A stretch of DNA of 5,070 nt from an uncultured Erysipelotrichaceae bacterium (GCA_900550005.1 URQL01000137.1:1-5070); one strand, 5' to 3'. Counted from the stretch's first letter, positions 1 through 4,672 are shown. Translations and numbers: made by a program. The notes: a model not told the origin generated them from the letters alone.

Positions 1-401
1 GCACCATTGGTTAGTAAAGCAAGTAAATACCCTTTTTCTTTAAGTTCACAAAGGGTTTCTTTAACATCAGCAAAAACATAAACACATTCTTTTTTACATG
101 TATCATAATTCATCACAAGTTTGGATACTAAATCAGGATGATTTAATTTACATAAAGTTATCGCTTGTAAGCAAATCGTTTTTCTTAAATCGTTATAAGA
201 AAAACTCCCTTTTGGGCGTTTATTTTCATCATTCCAAATTTCATCATTGATTTCAACAATAATATCAGCTAATTGGTTGAAATCATAATCGATATTCAAT
301 TCATTTAAAACTTTTTTAGTTGTCTTATGCCAAGCAATACTTGTTAATCCTCCATAATTAATTAAGGTATTATCTAAATCAAAAATAAGTAATTGTCGCA
401 T
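1..401 (-). CDS. HAD-superfamily hydrolase, N-terminal part (runs off left edge)
   Basis: The first 133 codons are visible and the 3' end lies outside the window. The protein starts MRQLLIFDLDNTL, which is HAD motif I with the nucleophile/acid pair D8 and D10. It ends at the edge in LLALLTNG, which is motif II with T131. About 110 mostly helical residues lie between the two motifs, the position of a C1 cap, so this is a subfamily I phosphatase of the YjjG/phosphoglycolate-phosphatase kind (family knowledge). The substrate cannot be told. The ATG follows the TAA of the MerR-methyltransferase gene after a single base, and its RBS (AGAAAGGAT) lies inside that gene's last codons, so the two are almost certainly co-transcribed and translationally coupled. 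Motifs III and IV are not visible. Confidence 0.9.
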   Translation of the reverse strand, partial: MRQLLIFDLDNTLINYGGLTSIAWHKTTKKVLNELNIDYDFNQLADIIVEINDEIWNDENKRPKGSFSYNDLRKTICLQAITLCKLNHPDLVSKLVMNYDTCKKECVYVFADVKETLCELKEKGYLLALLTNG

Positions 402-402
402 T

Positions 403-1560
403 TTAATTATCCTTTCTACAAATAAAGAGTCCGGTGTGAATGGTGAGTGGAAATTTACCTTTCTTTTTAAATTCATTAACTAAAAATTGGTAAAATGCTC
501 CTTTTTGCTTATAAAGCGGTTCTAAGTGCAAACTTAGTCCTTTACCACTTAAAATAAAATGATAATAATCATCTACATCACAAATGGTATAAACTTCTTT
601 ACGTTCAAATAATTGTGCAGAGTTAAATGATTTTTCAAGTAATAATTGACCATTTTCATTACCAAAGCGCTTATAAAGTGTGCTTTGATCAAATGAAATT
701 GAAGGATCAAAACGTCTAATCAAGGCATCTCTTTCTTGCATCATATCTTCAGCAATCGTTGTACAATAAAATATTCCTCCTGGTTTTAATACTCTTTTAA
801 CTTCCTGTAAAGCTTTATTTTCATCTTCTAAATACATTAAAACATGATTCATAATCACTTTGTCAAATGATTGATCTGCATAAGGTAAATGATAAGCATT
901 TGCTAAATCATAACTTTTAATTTGTGAAATAGCTTTTAAATTTCCCTTACTTTTTTCCAACATGTGATAAGATACATCACTAAGAGTAATTTCTAGATCA
1001 GCTGGTATTTGATTTTGATTTTCTAACCATAAAGTGCCATCACCACACCCTATTTCAAGTACATGATCTTCCTTATGAAATTGATAATGCGTAAAGAGCC
1101 ATTGTTGAAATGAAATTGGATAGGTTGTATAGCGATGATGAAAAGCAATACGGTATTCTAAATTGGATGGATCATCAAATTGTAAATGTAAATGCTCTTG
1201 ATTTTGTATGAGAAGATATCGTTCAAATAAAGCTCGCTCATCACTCACAGGACTATGTTCAATTTCTTCTAAAAATTTAAGCATCGCCATTTGACTTGTG
1301 ATTTGTATTTTAATTAAATCTTTTTGCATCAACAATTGGTCATTTAAATGTTGATTTTGTAAAAGTTGTTTAATTTGTTCTAGAGTATAATTAGCCTGTT
1401 TTAAAAGTTGTATGGTTTGATATGTAACAAGATAAGAAGATTCAATTTGTTTTATACCATCATGATCTATTGGGCTAAGTAACCCGATTTTTTCATAATA
1501 GCGTAAAGTTCGAATTGTTGTCCCTACTAAGTTTGCAAATTCTCGATATGTATACATCAT
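403..1560 (-). CDS. MerR-family regulator fused to a SAM-dependent methyltransferase
   Basis: A 385-residue two-part protein. Residues 3-30 form the MerR winged-helix start, with the signature RTLRYYEKIGLLSP at 17-30. Residues 45-70 continue as the second DNA-binding helix pair (TLEQIKQLL), and 75-120 look like the dimerising coiled coil. From about residue 150 it becomes a class I methyltransferase: motif I VLEIGCGDGTLW (167-178), acidic D195 at the end of strand 2, LPYADQSFDKVIMNHVLMYL (225-244), and VLKPGG (257-262). The Methyltransf_11/25 core is complete. What it methylates is unknown; in MerR proteins this C-terminal position normally holds the effector-binding domain. The start could be M1 or M2 (1557). 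M2 matches the usual MerR beginning MYTxxEFAxxVG, and GGGTGATGA just upstream serves either. Its own promoter carries a MerR-type operator, implying autoregulation together with the downstream HAD gene. Confidence 0.93.
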   Translation of the reverse strand: MMYTYREFANLVGTTIRTLRYYEKIGLLSPIDHDGIKQIESSYLVTYQTIQLLKQANYTLEQIKQLLQNQHLNDQLLMQKDLIKIQITSQMAMLKFLEEIEHSPVSDERALFERYLLIQNQEHLHLQFDDPSNLEYRIAFHHRYTTYPISFQQWLFTHYQFHKEDHVLEIGCGDGTLWLENQNQIPADLEITLSDVSYHMLEKSKGNLKAISQIKSYDLANAYHLPYADQSFDKVIMNHVLMYLEDENKALQEVKRVLKPGGIFYCTTIAEDMMQERDALIRRFDPSISFDQSTLYKRFGNENGQLLLEKSFNSAQLFERKEVYTICDVDDYYHFILSGKGLSLHLEPLYKQKGAFYQFLVNEFKKKGKFPLTIHTGLFICRKDN

Positions 1561-1575
1561 TCATCACCCAATTCG

Positions 1576-1606
1576 ATTATAAAGTGGAACGTAACGTTCC
1601 TGTCAA
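1576..1606 (-). promoter_or_regulatory. MerR-type promoter with operator dyad for the MerR-methyltransferase gene
   Basis: On the minus strand a perfect -35 TTGACA (1606-1601) and a perfect -10 TATAAT (1581-1576) are separated by 19 bp. That is the over-long spacer typical of MerR-controlled promoters, where the regulator untwists the DNA to activate. Inside the spacer at 1586-1600 is a perfect dyad, GGAACG-TAA-CGTTCC, touching the -35. Transcription should begin near 1569-1570, leaving a leader of only about 9-12 bases that holds GGGTGATGA as RBS. The elements are read directly; control by the adjacent MerR protein is inference. Confidence 0.88.
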
Positions 1607-1640
1607 CAACAATTGATTTATTTTTTCTACTTCTAGTATA

Positions 1641-1684
1641 GCATAAAAAAAAGACTTTTTTTAAAACTAGGCTTCAAGTCTTTC
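1641..1684 (-). terminator. Probable intrinsic terminator closing the acetyltransferase/pyrophosphatase unit
   Basis: In minus-strand RNA an 8-9 bp stem, (G)AAAGACTT (1684-1676) with AAGTCTTT(T), closes an 18-base loop and runs straight into eight U residues. It lies about 70 bases past the stop of the broken GNAT gene and upstream of the MerR promoter, where an operon end is expected. The stem is AT-rich and the loop long, so strength is uncertain. Confidence 0.6.
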
Positions 1685-1751
1685 AAAAAGTCCCAAAAAT
1701 CTCGAAAAGGTAAATTCATTTTCTCTAACAATGAAATATTAACCGATTCAT

Positions 1752-2206
1752 CTATTGACAACAAATCATTTTTTCTAATTTCATATACAACAAGAGATAA
1801 AGCTGTCCTTGTACATCCACTTTCATCCTTTTATAACAACGAAAACCTAAATGTTCATAAAAGACAACGGCTTGTGGATTTTGTTCATTAACAGTAAATT
1901 CATTTAGATGATCCTGTTTAAAACCATATTGAATCAATTGTTTACCAATTCCTTTTCCTTGATAAGTTAGTAAAATAAATAACATTTCTAAACGTTGATT
2001 TTCAATTCCCATAAAAGCAACGATTTTATGATCAATTTCATAAACAAAAAGATGTATACTCCTTTTAAGGCAAGTGGTATATAAGCTTTAATCTCCTAAA
2101 TTTCTTGTGTCGATAAAAAATGGTGTGTAGATTGAACTGATTTTTCCCAAAGTTCAATAATCTCTTGGATGCGCAAATCCGATCTTTCACTAATTTTTCT
2201 GATTAT
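1752..2206 (-). pseudogene. Broken GNAT N-acetyltransferase (YjaB-like)
   Basis: Read across frames this is a near full-length GNAT enzyme of about 150 codons, acetyl-CoA dependent, similar in pattern to the YjaB-type family. The N-terminal part, IIRKISERSDLRIQEIIELW then KSVQSTHHFL, is in one frame. A TAG stop follows at 2098-2096. The same frame continues (IKAYIPLALKGVY) to about 2053, after which a one-base loss in a T run (2046-2050) moves the rest into another frame: FVYEIDHKIVAFMG, acetyl-CoA loop YQGKGIGKQL, and NEQNPQAVVFYEHLGF. The codon at the position an RBS (GGAGG, 2219-2215) would use is ATA (2206-2204), overlapping the TAA stop of the membrane gene. An intact 86-codon segment from an internal ATG (2012) keeps the acetyl-CoA loop but lacks the first strands, so activity is unlikely. 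Three separate lesions argue for true decay. Confidence 0.82.
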
Positions 2207-2430
2207 TTTTTCATCCTCCACTTAATGATTTTCATCGTTATAAATAAGACAACAATTAAACTTAAACAAACAAAGAAACGTATTTCGATTCTAGATTGTA
2301 AAGAATGAGAAAAGAAAGCATCCATTTCTGGTGATTTTTCATAGGATAAGTAATCATAAAGACTCATTCCAATAAAAACACCAACAACACAACCGATCAT
2401 TCTTTTTAAAAATAAATAAACTTGTTCCAT
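2203..2430 (-). CDS. Small two-helix membrane protein of unknown function
   Basis: A 75-residue protein I do not recognise. A short N-terminus ending in LKR precedes a hydrophobic helix at about 11-27 (MIGCVVGVFIGMSLYDY). A polar loop at 28-50 (EKSPEMDAFF, HSLQSRIEIR) leads to a second hydrophobic helix at about 52-68, and a strongly basic tail ends in KWRMKK. By the positive-inside rule both ends should be cytoplasmic with the loop outside. The start is well supported by AAGGAGG a few bases before the ATG, and the frame is intact although both neighbours are broken. Its last codons supply the RBS of the following GNAT pseudogene, and its TAA overlaps that gene's ATA. It is 9 bases downstream of the stop of the remnant before it. 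Function cannot be inferred from the sequence. Confidence 0.75.
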   Translation of the reverse strand: MEQVYLFLKRMIGCVVGVFIGMSLYDYLSYEKSPEMDAFFSHSLQSRIEIRFFVCLSLIVVLFITMKIIKWRMKK

Positions 2431-2439
2431 AATTCCTCC

Positions 2440-2525
2440 TTAATTATTATTAATAGCATTTTGTAAACAATCAAGTAAATAGTCTTCAAAATCATCATAA
2501 TGATTGATTAAACCTTCCTGCCCAA
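2440..2525 (-). pseudogene. 3' remnant of an unidentified gene joined to the O-acetyltransferase remnant
   Basis: After the acetyltransferase signature stops at about 2522, an open frame gives GLINHYDDFEDYLLDC and then LQNAINNN, ending in TAA at 2442-2440. It is acidic, looks helical and coding-like, and does not match the hexapeptide-repeat domain expected after the maltose-acetyltransferase N-terminus. Its stop lies 9 bases before the membrane-protein start, and that gene's RBS begins at the stop codon, the spacing of a normal operon neighbour. I infer it is the tail of a gene whose front half was deleted. The parent family is not recognised. Confidence 0.5.
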
Positions 2526-2730
2526 TTCGCATGAAATGGGGGGGTTCAATAGAGCATCCTTCTCCAATTTCACAAAACATTTCTTTTAATAATTGTTCTC
2601 TTTTTCGTTTTCTGATGGACGCGTATGATTAAAATCATAAAGTTTTTTCTAAACATTGTTTTTGAATTTCTAAAATAAATTCATCATTTGAACAATAGAA
2701 TTCTCCTGTATGCATTTTATTTTCTTCTAT
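2522..2730 (-). pseudogene. Truncated maltose/galactoside O-acetyltransferase (Maa/LacA-like) remnant
   Basis: Only the N-terminal Mac (maltose acetyltransferase) domain is left. Pieces in different frames read IEENKMHTGEFYCSND, LEIQKQCLEK, LYDFNHTRPSENEK, REQLLKEMFCEIGEGCSIEP and PPFHANW, matching the family order xxxKMxxGExYxxxD ... YNxTxPSExxKR ... CxIEPPFxANWG. Three homopolymer indels break it: one A too many at 2643-2648, one too few at 2601-2605, and one C too many at 2538-2544. After HANW the left-handed beta-helix with the catalytic histidine is absent and the sequence changes to an unrelated tail. The expected start is ATA at 2730-2728, five bases after GGAGG (2740-2736), a well-spaced RBS. 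It follows the pyrophosphatase-like stop by two bases. It can no longer make an enzyme. Confidence 0.82.
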
Positions 2731-2732
2731 AA

Positions 2733-3068
2733 CTACCTCCATAAAACTGATTTAAAATAACGTTCTTGAAATTCAACTAAAGCTAAAATAGCCTCATCAC
2801 TGTATTTTTTACCTTCCGGTACAATGATCAACTTATCATCCTGATCATCAATGCGGTGAATCACTGCAATGCATTTTCCTTTAAACGTATCTACCGGTTC
2901 AAATACACCAAGTAAATAACAATCCAACTCTTCATTATCCTCACTTAAGGTATTAGGAACATAGCCATAATTAATAGGATAAAGGTAATGATACTTAGGA
3001 TGACAACTTCCCATTGGTCGATCTATTTTAATTTCTATGATTTGATTTATGTAATTTCGATTATCCAT
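2733..3068 (-). CDS. Compact inorganic pyrophosphatase-like protein
   Basis: A 111-residue protein with the core of a soluble family I inorganic pyrophosphatase (diphosphate to two phosphates, metal dependent). IDRPMGSCHPKYHYLYPINY then GYVPNT spans 15-40. DNEELD at 44-49 corresponds to the DGDPxD metal site, with D44, E46 and D49 in place of D, D, D. IDDQDDKL at 73-80 supplies acidic residues where the family has its second aspartate pair. VEFQERYF at 98-105 is the C-terminal helix. Full-length enzymes are about 175 residues, and the strands carrying the usual N-terminal Glu/Lys/Glu triad are shortened, so activity on free pyrophosphate is likely but not certain. The ATG is fixed by a TAA just upstream. 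No good RBS sits at normal distance, so translation may be coupled to the GNAT that stops 15 bases earlier. Confidence 0.83.
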   Translation of the reverse strand: MDNRNYINQIIEIKIDRPMGSCHPKYHYLYPINYGYVPNTLSEDNEELDCYLLGVFEPVDTFKGKCIAVIHRIDDQDDKLIIVPEGKKYSDEAILALVEFQERYFKSVLWR

Positions 3069-3079
3069 TTTTTAAATGG
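3065..3079. repeat. Inverted repeat covering the pyrophosphatase-like start codon
   Basis: A perfect 6-bp inverted repeat, CCATTT-TTT-AAATGG, overlaps the start codon at 3068-3066. In minus-strand RNA it could fold the ATG into a short AT-rich hairpin. Together with the missing close RBS it suggests low or coupled translation. The fold is weak and may be chance. Confidence 0.4.
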
Positions 3080-3083
3080 CCGT

Positions 3084-3590
3084 TTATTCAACAACCCCTC
3101 CTTCTAATTTTTTTTGACGTGTATTTCCAATATATCCGCCCTCTTTACATGTTCCCACAAGTTCATAACCTAAAGAAGCATAATATTGATTCAAGGTTTC
3201 ATTACTTTTAGCACAATCTAAACGAAGACGTTCAACTTGTTTTTCTTTTGCAAGTTGTTCAACTTGTAAAAGGAGAATTTTTCCTACCCCTTTAACATGA
3301 GGATCCGTAACTAAATTATGGACATAAAAAGTATGATCTGGGTGATCTTCCCATCGATCATCATCATTTAATAAAACAAGTCCACCGACTACTTTCCCCT
3401 CCTCTTTTAAAACATAAAGATGTTGTAACTTACTTTCGTTTTCAAAGAAGGATAATGGAAAAATTGCTAAATAATCTGTTGTATTCCATTGATGGATCCC
3501 TTTTTGATCCATCCATTCAATTCTTTGTTTAATCAGTTCAAATACTTCTTTAGCATCTTTTAAAGAAGCTAATTCTAATTTATCAGTCAT
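3084..3590 (-). CDS. GNAT-family N-acetyltransferase
   Basis: A 168-residue acetyl-CoA-dependent acetyltransferase; the acceptor is unknown. The N-terminal segment IKQRIEWMDQKGIHQWN (20-36) is a hallmark of a common Bacillota GNAT group. The central strands include VVGGLVLLND (67-76). Strand 4 and the acetyl-CoA loop are VHNLVTDPHVKGVGKILL (90-107), with the Gly-rich HVKGVGK. LRLDCAKSNETLNQYYASLG (122-141) gives the C-terminal strand-helix pair. The start is the ATG at 3590, because TTGGAGG lies directly before it. A frame open further upstream to 3632 would overlap the preceding gene and lacks an RBS. It begins 14 bases after the preceding GNAT stop and ends 15 bases before the pyrophosphatase-like ATG, so the three look like one operon. 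Confidence 0.93.
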   Translation of the reverse strand: MTDKLELASLKDAKEVFELIKQRIEWMDQKGIHQWNTTDYLAIFPLSFFENESKLQHLYVLKEEGKVVGGLVLLNDDDRWEDHPDHTFYVHNLVTDPHVKGVGKILLLQVEQLAKEKQVERLRLDCAKSNETLNQYYASLGYELVGTCKEGGYIGNTRQKKLEGGVVE

Positions 3591-3604
3591 AAAATAACCT
3601 CCAA

Positions 3605-4084
3605 CTAAAATATTATACGCATTTGGTACCAAGTGACATTTCCATGAACAGAAGCAGATACTCCTTCATTTACAAAGCCAAATTTTGAATAATAATGAAT
3701 CAACTTCTCTTTACAAGTTAAAACAACACCTTTTCTCCCTTCATCTTTGGCTTGTTGGATAAAAGCTTTAATTAAAGTTTCAGCATACCCTTTTTTACGA
3801 TAATCTGGTAAAGTATTGACACCAAAAAGCATTTGCCATGCCCCTTGTTCATTATGCATAGAAGCTTTTTCATACATTTCATCAGTTAAATCTTTTTGAT
3901 CCGTGACAAAGCCGTCAACAAAACTTACAAGTTTGTCCTCTTCAAATAATAATAAAAAATGATTTCCATAATATTCTAAACGTTCTTTAAATTCTTCTTT
4001 TGTAGCGGCTTCTGCTACTGGAAAGCAGGTTGCTTCTACCTTTGCTATTGCATCTAAATCTTTTAATGTTGCTATTCTTATCAT
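3605..4084 (-). CDS. AANAT-like GNAT N-acetyltransferase
   Basis: A 159-residue GNAT enzyme of the bacterial arylalkylamine/serotonin N-acetyltransferase-like group. VEATCFPVAEAATKEEFKER (16-35) is the characteristic xxCFPxxEAA region. FVDGFVTDQKDLTDEMYEKA (55-74) follows, then the acetyl-CoA-binding LPDYRKKGYAETLI (92-105), and GVVLTCKEKLIHYYSKFGF (119-137) with NEGVSASVHGNVTWYQM (139-155) at the end. All family landmarks are present and in order, so it should be active. An amine substrate is inferred from the family only. The ATG has AGGGGGAT as RBS at good spacing and lies behind the promoter at 4111-4139, so it is the first gene of the unit that continues to about 1650. Confidence 0.94.
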   Translation of the reverse strand: MIRIATLKDLDAIAKVEATCFPVAEAATKEEFKERLEYYGNHFLLLFEEDKLVSFVDGFVTDQKDLTDEMYEKASMHNEQGAWQMLFGVNTLPDYRKKGYAETLIKAFIQQAKDEGRKGVVLTCKEKLIHYYSKFGFVNEGVSASVHGNVTWYQMRIIF

Positions 4085-4110
4085 CTTGATCCCCCTTACA
4101 TTGTATTTCC

Positions 4111-4139
4111 ATTATAGCATAATTTAAAATAAAAGGATA
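4111..4139 (-). promoter_or_regulatory. Extended -10 promoter for the acetyltransferase unit
   Basis: On the minus strand TG-C-TATAAT (4119-4111) is a consensus extended -10. At 17 bp spacing the -35 position reads TATCCT (4139-4134), a poor match, but an extended -10 can do without one. It lies about 27 bases before the GNAT start codon. The -35 region falls within the 3' arm of the preceding terminator. Confidence 0.7.
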
Positions 4140-4160
4140 GGTCTTGTATAGCCTATCCTA
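4126..4160 (-). terminator. Intrinsic terminator after the LysR/SDR remnant
   Basis: Minus-strand RNA forms a perfect 8-bp stem, AGGATAGG (4159-4152) with CCTATCCT (4141-4134), around a 10-base loop, followed by UUUUAUUUU. The stop codon of the dehydrogenase fragment (TAG, 4155-4153) lies in the 5' arm, so this is the native end of that gene. The element is intact although the gene is not. Confidence 0.88.
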
Positions 4161-4324
4161 CGATCTTATACCCAGCATCAATTTTGATAACTTCACCATT
4201 AATAAATTCTGCATCATCACTTGCTAAAAAGGCAACAAGTTTTGCAATTTCTTCTGGTTTTGCCATACGTTTTTTTACAAATACGGGTAATTTGTTGATC
4301 TAATAATTCTTGTGGTAAATCTTT
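4153..4324 (-). pseudogene. 3' remnant of a short-chain dehydrogenase/reductase (FabG-like)
   Basis: The C-terminal quarter of an NAD(P)-dependent SDR. LPQELLDQQITRI lies in one frame; then RMAKPEEIAKLVAFLAS, DDAEFINGEVIKIDAGYKIV and a final G lie in another, ending in TAG. The pattern IPLxRxxKPEEIAxxVAFLASDxAxxINGxxIxxDxGY is diagnostic for the family. The Rossmann nucleotide site and the YxxxK catalytic residues are missing, having been deleted with the rest of the gene. The segment between ITRI and RMAKPEE is disturbed around an A7 run (4270-4276 on the opposite strand), which changes frame. It joins directly to a LysR fragment at 4316-4324, and cannot be functional. Confidence 0.85.
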
Positions 4325-4431
4325 CATTGAATTTGTTAAAGAAGGTTGGGATACAAAGAATTGTTGAGCTGCTTGATTAAAAGATTTCGTTTTGCAATTG
4401 TTATAAAATAATGTAATTGTATTAAAGTGAT
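4316..4431 (-). pseudogene. 5' remnant of a LysR-family transcriptional regulator
   Basis: This is the N-terminal helix-turn-helix only. TLIQLHYFITIAK, then after a frame change SFNQAAQQFFVSQPSLTNSM and KDL, matches the LysR start (LxxLxYFxxIAxxxSFxxAAxxLxVSQPxLxxxIKDLE). One A is missing from an A run at 4390-4393, where the family needs AK(T)KSF. The RBS AGGTGAG (4444-4438) is well placed, but the codon it serves is ATC (4431-4429) where ATG is expected. After KDL the sequence becomes the tail of a dehydrogenase. The effector domain is gone, so this is a dead gene; a very short HTH peptide is not expected because of the frameshift. Confidence 0.82.
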
Positions 4432-4551
4432 AAAAGGCTCACCTCACATTTATCTTAGCTTTTTCTAAAACAAAAAGAAAATCTTACTTCTTTAATTGAC
4501 ACAAATGTGAAATAAAATAGTAACAAAGATGGAACAACATAATCGTATATT

Positions 4552-4569
4552 AATGGTATAATTACCATT
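4552..4569. repeat. Perfect 7-bp inverted repeat
   Basis: AATGGTA-TAAT-TACCATT, with 7-bp arms and a 4-base spacer. It sits in the gene-free stretch about 120 bp before the LysR remnant's start position. It might be an operator for the lost LysR regulator or chance in AT-rich DNA. There is no U-run after it on the transcribed strand, so it does not look like a terminator. Confidence 0.45.
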
Positions 4570-4616
4570 GTTACTAATAATCTCTCTTACCAAATGTAAA
4601 AAAGGTAATGTAACAC

Positions 4617-4644
4617 GCATTGGTGCTAAATACTTTAGCAATGC
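4617..4644. repeat. Bulged inverted repeat downstream of the peptidase gene
   Basis: Minus-strand RNA can pair GCATTG with CAATGC (outer 6 bp) and CTAAA with TTTAG (inner 5 bp) around a 3-base GUA loop, leaving a 3-base bulge. It begins 28 bases after the peptidase stop. A U-rich stretch (CCTTTTTT) follows only about 14 bases later, so it may be a weak terminator or an mRNA-stabilising 3' hairpin. Confidence 0.5.
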
Positions 4645-4672
4645 TGAAATAGTATAAAAAGCGGCATTAATT

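Larger units (their letters stand above)
4432..4672. other. AT-rich stretch without a supported gene
   Basis: About 240 bp between the peptidase stop and the LysR remnant. It holds two inverted repeats (4552-4569 and 4617-4644) and, next to the LysR remnant, the RBS AGGTGAG. An open frame crosses it from a TTG at 4692, but it overlaps the peptidase end, lacks an RBS and resembles no family. I see no convincing promoter consensus. Confidence 0.6.

Noticed and set aside
1586..1600. The GGAACG/CGTTCC dyad as a terminator stem
   Set aside because: It lies exactly between a perfect -35 and -10 and is not followed by a U-run on either strand; operator is the better reading.
1752..2012. Independent small GNAT of 86 residues
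   Set aside because: Clear GNAT N-terminal sequence lies directly upstream in another frame, so this is the 3' half of a broken gene, not a complete small protein.
2521..2600. Reading the C7 run as correct, giving IEPPHFMRIGQEGL as one protein
   Set aside because: The family-conserved PPFHANW appears only with six C residues, and the upstream part still needs two other frame corrections. The continuous frame is more likely accidental.
3591..3632. Longer N-terminus for the second GNAT, starting at 3632
   Set aside because: It would overlap the preceding GNAT gene and has no RBS. The ATG at 3590 has GGAGG at the right distance and begins where the family does.
4557..4562. Plus-strand TATAAT as a promoter
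   Set aside because: No -35 match at 16-19 bp, no plus-strand gene follows, and the hexamer is part of the inverted repeat.
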